NCBI GenBank assembly: GCA_013368315.1
Contig: JAACJM010000247.1
Span: forward strand, 1 to 64,000
Direction of reading: 5' to 3'
Source: Tetrapyrgos nigripes
Lineage: Eukaryota; Basidiomycota; Agaricomycetes; Agaricales; Campanellaceae
DNA length: 64,000 nt
Shown here piece by piece: positions 58,446 through 64,000 of the stretch; within the stretch, counting starts at the first letter, position 1; every line of letters begins with the position of its first letter. A program made the translations under genes and the position numbers. The notes beneath the pieces are model-generated. The model saw only the letters and a list, made by a program, of their open reading frames with translations, was not told the origin of the DNA and did not search any database.

Positions 58446-59149
58446 CACACCAAGTGGCCCCATCAGGACCCAGCAGGGTGGCTTTGTGTAATCACCATAT
58501 CCATGATATGATGTCACAAGGGCAAGGTAGTCCCCCTACATGTAGCTGCCTGTAGAGACTTTCCGAGCTGAATCACAACACTTACACAGAAGGCGGTAGG
58601 GCATTCATTCCATCAAGACAAGCTTAAAAGGTATTAGTTCAGAAACATCTCTCTTGGCACAACATTCTTGACATCGTCCTATGAATAGAGATTTGACCCT
58701 AATACAGAGAAACTGCTGCAGGAATGCCTTTTGAACATTTAATAACTTGGATTAAGTTATATTGTTTACATTGGCATGATCTCACATCTACGTATTGTGG
58801 CAGTCTGTCCAAGCTGTATAAAAGACACATCCAATCTTTGGAGGTAGCCTCTCAGCTAGTTGGAATTATAAACCAACCTCAAATACTTATGTAGATGAGA
58901 GGTGAGCAATCTCAGCCTTCTTTCTGCTGGGAAAAAGTTTGGGCCTAGGGATGCTGAACTGAATTCATGAGACTGAGGCAGCTTCATCATTTGTGATTGG
59001 CAAGCCAAACACTGAAGCCCTAGTTCAAGTAATTCACAACCAGTTGAATAATCCAAATGCATTATAATAAGAAAGAGTATCTACACTGATAGATACACCT
59101 GAACTCTAATAGTGTGCAAGGATGCATAGTAACTGACCCCAAGTGGGTG
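57956..59149. other. gene-free interval
   Basis: No gene seen. It contains a GATA microsatellite (58411-58445) and AT-rich sequence. I looked for the right end of the transposon here and found no CACTG-type terminus. Confidence 0.35.
58411..58445. repeat. GATA microsatellite
   Basis: Nearly nine perfect ATAG units. Confidence 0.9.
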
Positions 59150-59320
59150 AAGTCTCCTAGATGTGGACGAAGACGGAGTCTTGTGGATGTACACAAAGAC
59201 CTAGTCCCATAGATGTCTTGTAGAAGTCTCATAGATATAGAAAAAGACAGAGTCATAGTCCTGTAGAAGTCTCATAGATGTAGACAAAGACATAGACATA
59301 GACAAGAAATGGTCTTGTAG
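59150..59320. repeat. GAAGTCTCATAGATGTAGA tandem array
   Basis: Imperfect units of about 35 bp built on (A)GTC(T/C)CATAGATGT and GACAAAGAC, four to five in number. Confidence 0.65.
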
Positions 59321-59339
59321 ACATAGCCATGAAGCATCC

Positions 59340-59790
59340 AACCCGGGGGTCTTGCCATGAGGTAAGCCAAAACTGGGGAATAGCTCCACTAGTGTCCACC
59401 TGGGGGTCTTGCAATGCAAGCTGATAACAGGGAATCACTACGAGGAGGAAGTATCCATCTGGGGGTCTTGCAATGCAAGCCAATACTGACTAGATAGGAG
59501 AAAGTATCCACCCGGAGTCTTGCAATGCAAGCCAATACAAGGGAATCACTACAAGGGGGAACTCTCCATCCAGTGGTCTTGCCATGCAAGCTGATACCAA
59601 CTAGAGGGGAGGAAGTATCTACTTGGGGGTCTTGCAATGCAAGCTGGTACTGAGGAATCACTGCGATGAGGAAGTGTCCAACTGGGGGTCTTGCAGGGCA
59701 AGCCAAAACCAGAGAATCACTACTTGAGGAGGAAGCATTAGAGCAGGGGTCTTGCCATGAAGCAAGCTGACACTGGGGAGTACACCTCTC
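59340..59790. repeat. 60-bp minisatellite (GGGGGTCTTGCAATGCAAGC)
   Basis: Seven to eight units, each GGGGTCTTGCAATGCAAGCxxA followed by AACxxGGGAATCACTAC and GAGGAGGAAGTATCCA. The unit core TTGCAATGCAA is itself a palindrome. Confidence 0.85.
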
Positions 59791-59888
59791 AGAAAAGCAG
59801 ACTGCAAGGCAGACGCGAGTCAACAGGCAGGCAAAAAGGGTGTGGCTGTGCAGATGCAGAAGGGACCAGGAAAACTTACAAGCCGAAT

Positions 59889-60164
59889 GAAATGAGGTTG
59901 AGTTTATTACACTTGACTTCTGCTTGTGGCTATGCTTAAACGGTCCTGTCTATCCGTCTGATAAACAGGTTTGGACCGGAGTGATCTGTGGGGCTGTGTT
60001 TCTAGCCTTTTCCTTGTGTGATCCGACAGAAAGAAATATTAGTTCTGACGCAACAGGCAGCCGCGCCTACTGCCAGCAAATTCCGTTCACGCCACGCGAT
60101 GTATTACAAGGCCAAATAAAATGAGGACGAGTTTCCTACACTCAGTTTCTGCATGTGGCTATGT
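59889..60164. repeat. direct repeat pair of about 58 bp
   Basis: AATGAGGTTGAGTTTATTAC...GTGGCTATGCTTAAACGG (59889-59942) recurs as AATGAGGACGAGTTTCCTAC...GTGGCTATGTTTAAAG (about 60118-60170), 220 bp apart. Confidence 0.6.
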
Positions 60165-60612
60165 TTAAAGCCTCCTGATCTTCCCCGTCCGTCTTTTTCT
60201 GTCACTTGCCCCTATTATTAAGCTCTGGGCCGCAACTCTCACTGCATTTTTTGATCCTCTTCACAAGTTAGAAAACCTACATGATTCATTTTTATTTTTA
60301 TTTCTTGTATTTTCAGCATTACCTTCTGGCCTCATACTCGCCACACCTGGGCGCTGGCCCACAACTCTTTCATAGGGCTTGCTGTCATGGACGACATAGC
60401 CAACGTAGACTTGTTCCCAGTGTTTCGTAAGTCTGCAAGGGCCTATTGGAGACAGAACCCTGTCCGCAAGCAAAGTTTTGGAGCCATTCAAGGGCAGAAA
60501 GGGGGTGGATTGAGTTTTCAAGTTTGGATGATGGTGGTTGAGGGCAAACGTGTATGTAACCTTTTCATTAAGATTTAGGTTAGTTATCAACCTAAGTCGG
60601 CCTCACAGTGTA

Positions 60613-61194
60613 AACTGTACATAGGGCGTTCCTCCTCACTATGGACCTTACACATTGACAACCTAGATAGGGTACTGATACACTATATAGACTCTATTTG
60701 TGATTTACATTAGTGTTTTGAGAAATGGCAAGTAATTGCCCTTTGTATATAGCTTTTGAAGGATTTTCTGAAAAACACACAGGTGATGACAATGACAAGC
60801 ATAATATACAGAACAACTATTTCAGACTATGTAAATGGAGCATATAGACTCGGTTCAGGTCAATGTTGTTGAGCAGGCTATGTTCTATATACATAGCGGC
60901 AACTGCATACTTACCTGGGGATGTAAAAGTGCTTGTTAGAGCGGTTTGTTAGAGGTTATGAGCGATGAGTAGTAAGGGAAATCCTTTTTGTTGTAGGGCA
61001 CTCTATGAGCTCTTTTATACTGTTCTAGATAGTACATGTGACTACTTATCTAAGAACTTCTGATGTACAGTAAGTGTAACTAACTAGATTACTGTCTAAT
61101 CTATATCTAATCTAATGTTGATGGCTGCTTAATCATTCGCCAATTCAAAAAATGTGTAAGGTCCATAGCAAGGAGGAATGCCCTATGTACAGTT
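60613..61194. mobile_element. 582-bp inverted-repeat element with TA flanks
   Basis: The 44-bp terminal inverted repeats have three mismatches and begin AACTGTACATAGGGC at both ends. TA flanks both sides (60611-60612, 61195-61196), as for Tc1/mariner-type MITEs. No coding capacity. Confidence 0.7.
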
Positions 61195-61196
61195 TA

Positions 61197-61695
61197 GTCA
61201 AAAGAACTCGCAGAATTTTTGACTCAGCTCGCCAACTCGCGGACTCACGAACTCACACGGCTTTCAGGCGCTTGTGCAAGCGGCTGCGAGTGCCCGCGAG
61301 TGCCCGCAAGTGATTTGCTGAAAACCTGATGGACTGGAGACGCCCAATACGCTGTACTAAGAGCTCGACTGATGAGGCCTGATGAAACGCCAGCATGGTC
61401 AGGAGGATATCTTATGGGAGTCAATTTAACGGTGAAACAGCTATTAAGAATTTCCTATTTATCTCGACAACCGTTCAACCGCAAGAGAAAGCAAAGCCAG
61501 AAAGAAAGAAAGAAGAAAACCGACACGACTCGATCATTGTCCTTAGAAAGTAAAAGTCCCATATCCAAGGAACTGGTCAACATTAGCTATAAATGCGTCC
61601 CAGTCTTCCTGATAAATTTCGTTGCTAATTAAAGGAGGAATGGTGGACTGTCTTAGAATGCACATCGATCACTGTCAAGACGAAAGGATCCCAGC
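61197..61695. other. spacer with ACTCGC-rich stretch
   Basis: Repeated (A/G)ACTCGC and GAGTGCCCGC words at 61205-61320, then TGATGAGGCCTGATGAAACG (61368-61387), which resembles the subterminal motif of the 4.1-kb element in the MYND intron. No gene is seen. Confidence 0.4.
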
Positions 61696-64000
61696 TTACC
61701 TCGTCGGATCTACACTAGTGGGAAGAGGATTGTATGGTATCGATGATCTGAAAGATGAGTTCGATTGCATTGGATCTACAGCAAAATCGGTCAGAACGAA
61801 ATAGCAGTAAACATTGAGTAAAGAAACAAGAGACCTACTTGGTCTATCATACGCAACAGACTTCAATCCGTGTACCGGGTCAAGGATGTCAAGAAAGTCA
61901 CCTTGAGCATGGACATGAGTCGGGCCCTGATGAGCACTGCCGATTTCGTCAGGGAAAGTACCAATATTCATCATCTTTGTCCAATCCGAGGCAGATTGAG
62001 ATAATTGAGGATTTGGATTTTGTCCAGCAGTGTTAACGTCGAAGAATGCCTCCGTCTCAGTCTCTCGCCTTCGTTTCATAGTCTCCTGCGGTTCTTCTTG
62101 GAATGGAAGCTGCAGGCCTCCGCTAGATACAATTGCTTCAATAAGGTCGCTAGTAAGTGCACAACAAGGTAAGAAATCTCGCACAGAGAATAAGTGAAAT
62201 GAATGGATAGATACCGGAAACGTCCTGCGCTTTTGGTTCTGAAAGTTTTCCGCTTGGAGCTCCGAGACAATAATAATCTACGCAAATAAAGTTACACACC
62301 TTTTCTGCCATTCCTGTAGGATTTCAAGACACTTGTACAAATTCAATATCTCCTTCTGCCGGTTAAGCTGCAATTGCAACTCTTCGGTCCTAAACAGGCA
62401 TATTAAAATGATGATGGAGGCATTGAACAGAACTGCCTGCATGGATATACGACAGTCAGAACAACTTCAACATCTTTAACAGTGGTACACTCAACTGGAA
62501 GTGGATGCGTAACGTAACGATGCCTCTTAAAGAGGGCATCAACAATGTTTACACAGGAACGACCAGCATTCATGCATATGGCCACTGAAGGGAACTTTAT
62601 TGACACTGGTCCTCCTCGCTTTAGCACTGAGATAAAGGATCGATGCGCATGCATCTGTATCCAATAATATATGGCGTGAAGAGTAGCGGATTGGACAAGG
62701 TGAATATTGTTTGGGCCGTGAGGATCCCATTTAACTAAAAGAAGAGGACGTCAAGTTATGCGATCCCGAAAGAAAAGGAAGGACGAACGATGACCCGGTA
62801 ACGTATCCTCCCAATTATTGAGAGCCGAGTCTATCTGCTTGGCTGCATTCTCGGTCCATTGTGTATCGGAGATTCCCATTGTTTCAACCATCTCCGGCTT
62901 ACGAATCGAGTACTGCAATGAATGTAAACTATAAACTTGTCTCAGGAACGAAAATCAAACGGATAATTACTAGTGTACGCTGGGTGAAGCTTAGAATCTC
63001 TATTAGCTGAGCGAGACAGTTCCAATATGCTGAACTCGACGTTTTGGAAGGTGCCAGTACAGATAGATCGATTTGAAGAGAACTGTCCCATGCAGTGTCG
63101 TCACATTCAATGAGAGGTTCCAGGTCGTAGCTAGTCAAGAGGATGATCATTAGTTTCCTTATCTACTAATTCGGCCACGACTCACTCGTCCTTGGAAGTA
63201 GCGCTTGGTCGACCTAGAGAGGCACCCATGATTGTGTCGACGCACACCAAGAACCAGAATGCACGTTTCCAGAGTTCTCTCTCCAGTGTAAGCTTTTCTG
63301 ATGGATCTCGACGCCTGTGAAGACCGCGTTCGTGAGCAAAGCGGATGGATAACCCAGCCAATACCCAAGCAGCTTCGCTCTGATAGCTATTTTGGAGGAA
63401 ATGAATCTGTAGCTTTAATAGTGGTCCTTGTTAGTAACATGTTCATTCAATGGGCGACATGATACGTACACAGTACGTCTGTAGCTCGTATAACGACACA
63501 GGCTCCGCAAATATGGGTCTTGTCAGCTTCAGCTGTTGGAACCATCTCCACCCTAAAGCCAGAACTGCAGAAGAGTCTTTTGGTAGATTTCTGGGATCTT
63601 CTGAATACTTTGAGGCCACGGAGCATACAGCTAATAGCAACGCCCCAAATTGGTGATCCCGAAGTTGAAGTCCTTCTGCAACAGACCGTTCAAAGCTTGC
63701 TTGATGTAAAAGTGGCTGATAAGGATGATGAAAGGCAAAGTAGGCTTCCAAAAGCGATTGTAGATGGTCATCATCTGGAAATTGGAGCATAGGCTCTTCT
63801 TCGATGCGTGTTCTTTCATACTTGATTCCAACAGTCAGCGTCAAACCGATTAAGTCATACAGAAGTAGTATTAGGCTCACCGGCGATAACACCCAATACT
63901 CGGACCTTTTGTCAAAAGCAGGGCGGTACTTTAAGACTTCGAGAGCACTAGCGAACAAAAATGGGATGCTTGACTTGCCGAAATGGCGATTTTCTATCCG
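61696..64000 (-). CDS. fungal-specific transcription factor (PF04082 region), N-terminus outside the window
   Basis: Ten visible exons (>64000-63881, 63820-63470, 63406-63186, 63130-62971, 62912-62789, 62734-62434, 62389-62300, 62277-62215, 62149-61839, 61775-61696) join in phase to about 607 residues. The frame enters from the right edge in HFGKSSIPFLFASALEVLK, the stretch that opens the fungal transcription-factor homology domain. Then come AYFAFHHPYQPLLHQASFE, IRFAHERGLHRRR, ELWKRAFWFLVCVDT and GRPSATSKD, all family hallmarks. A C-terminal acidic/Asn-rich segment ends in SVDPTR. By family rule a Zn2Cys6 DNA-binding cluster should precede it, beyond base 64000. Target genes are unknown. Confidence 0.88.

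Overview
The window looks like nuclear DNA of an agaricomycete (mushroom-forming basidiomycete). Genes are cut by many introns of about 45-70 bp with GT/AG ends. The recognisable families are typical of that group: a DUF6534 seven-helix protein, a MYND-DUF4470 protein, a GMC oxidoreductase fragment, a berberine-bridge-like oxidase, and a Tnp2/Plavaka-type transposase. Several TATA boxes lie 40-90 bp upstream of start codons. I found no tRNA, rRNA, CRISPR array or prokaryotic feature. All exon maps are hand-derived from splice signals and reading phase.

Layout. 0-5.4 kb: two paralogous, broken genes of an unrecognised family (copy 1 ends its N-terminus in half a PHD finger), separated by a truncated GMC oxidoreductase. 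7-20 kb: an ordinary gene block with an MBL-fold hydrolase (-), a DHA2-like MFS transporter (-), a DUF6534 membrane protein (+) and a secreted FAD-linked oxidase (-). 20.4-25.8 kb and 31.7-39.2 kb: a segmental duplication. Each copy carries an NCS1 purine/cytosine permease gene (both apparently intact) and a Ser/Thr-rich secreted-protein gene (open in copy A, broken in copy B). Copy B also holds a 2.6-kb segment, absent from A, with a NucA/NucB-type secreted nuclease gene. 39.3-48.2 kb: one MYND-DUF4470 gene split by three separate insertions. 50.4-51.5 kb: a probable single-pass surface protein. 52-58 kb: repeat arrays and a decayed Tnp2-type transposase. 58-61.7 kb: minisatellites and a TA-flanked inverted-repeat element. 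61.7-64 kb: the C-terminal part of a fungal-specific transcription factor that runs off the right edge.

The most informative content is the mobile DNA. Because the permease block is duplicated, two insertions can be read against an empty site: a 736-bp hAT-like element with an 8-bp target duplication in copy A, and a 130-bp element with a 3-bp duplication in copy B. A 279-bp CACTG-ended element with 3-bp duplications occurs twice. One copy sits in the last intron of the MYND gene and itself contains a 578-bp hAT-like element flanked by an exact 8-bp duplication. A 2.6-2.8 kb degenerate repeat occurs in opposite orientation at 25.8 and 43.8 kb; its second copy lies inside a 4.1-kb terminal-inverted-repeat element in an intron of the MYND gene.

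I see no convincing biosynthetic cluster: the transporter, hydrolase and oxidase are neighbours, but no core synthase gene is present.
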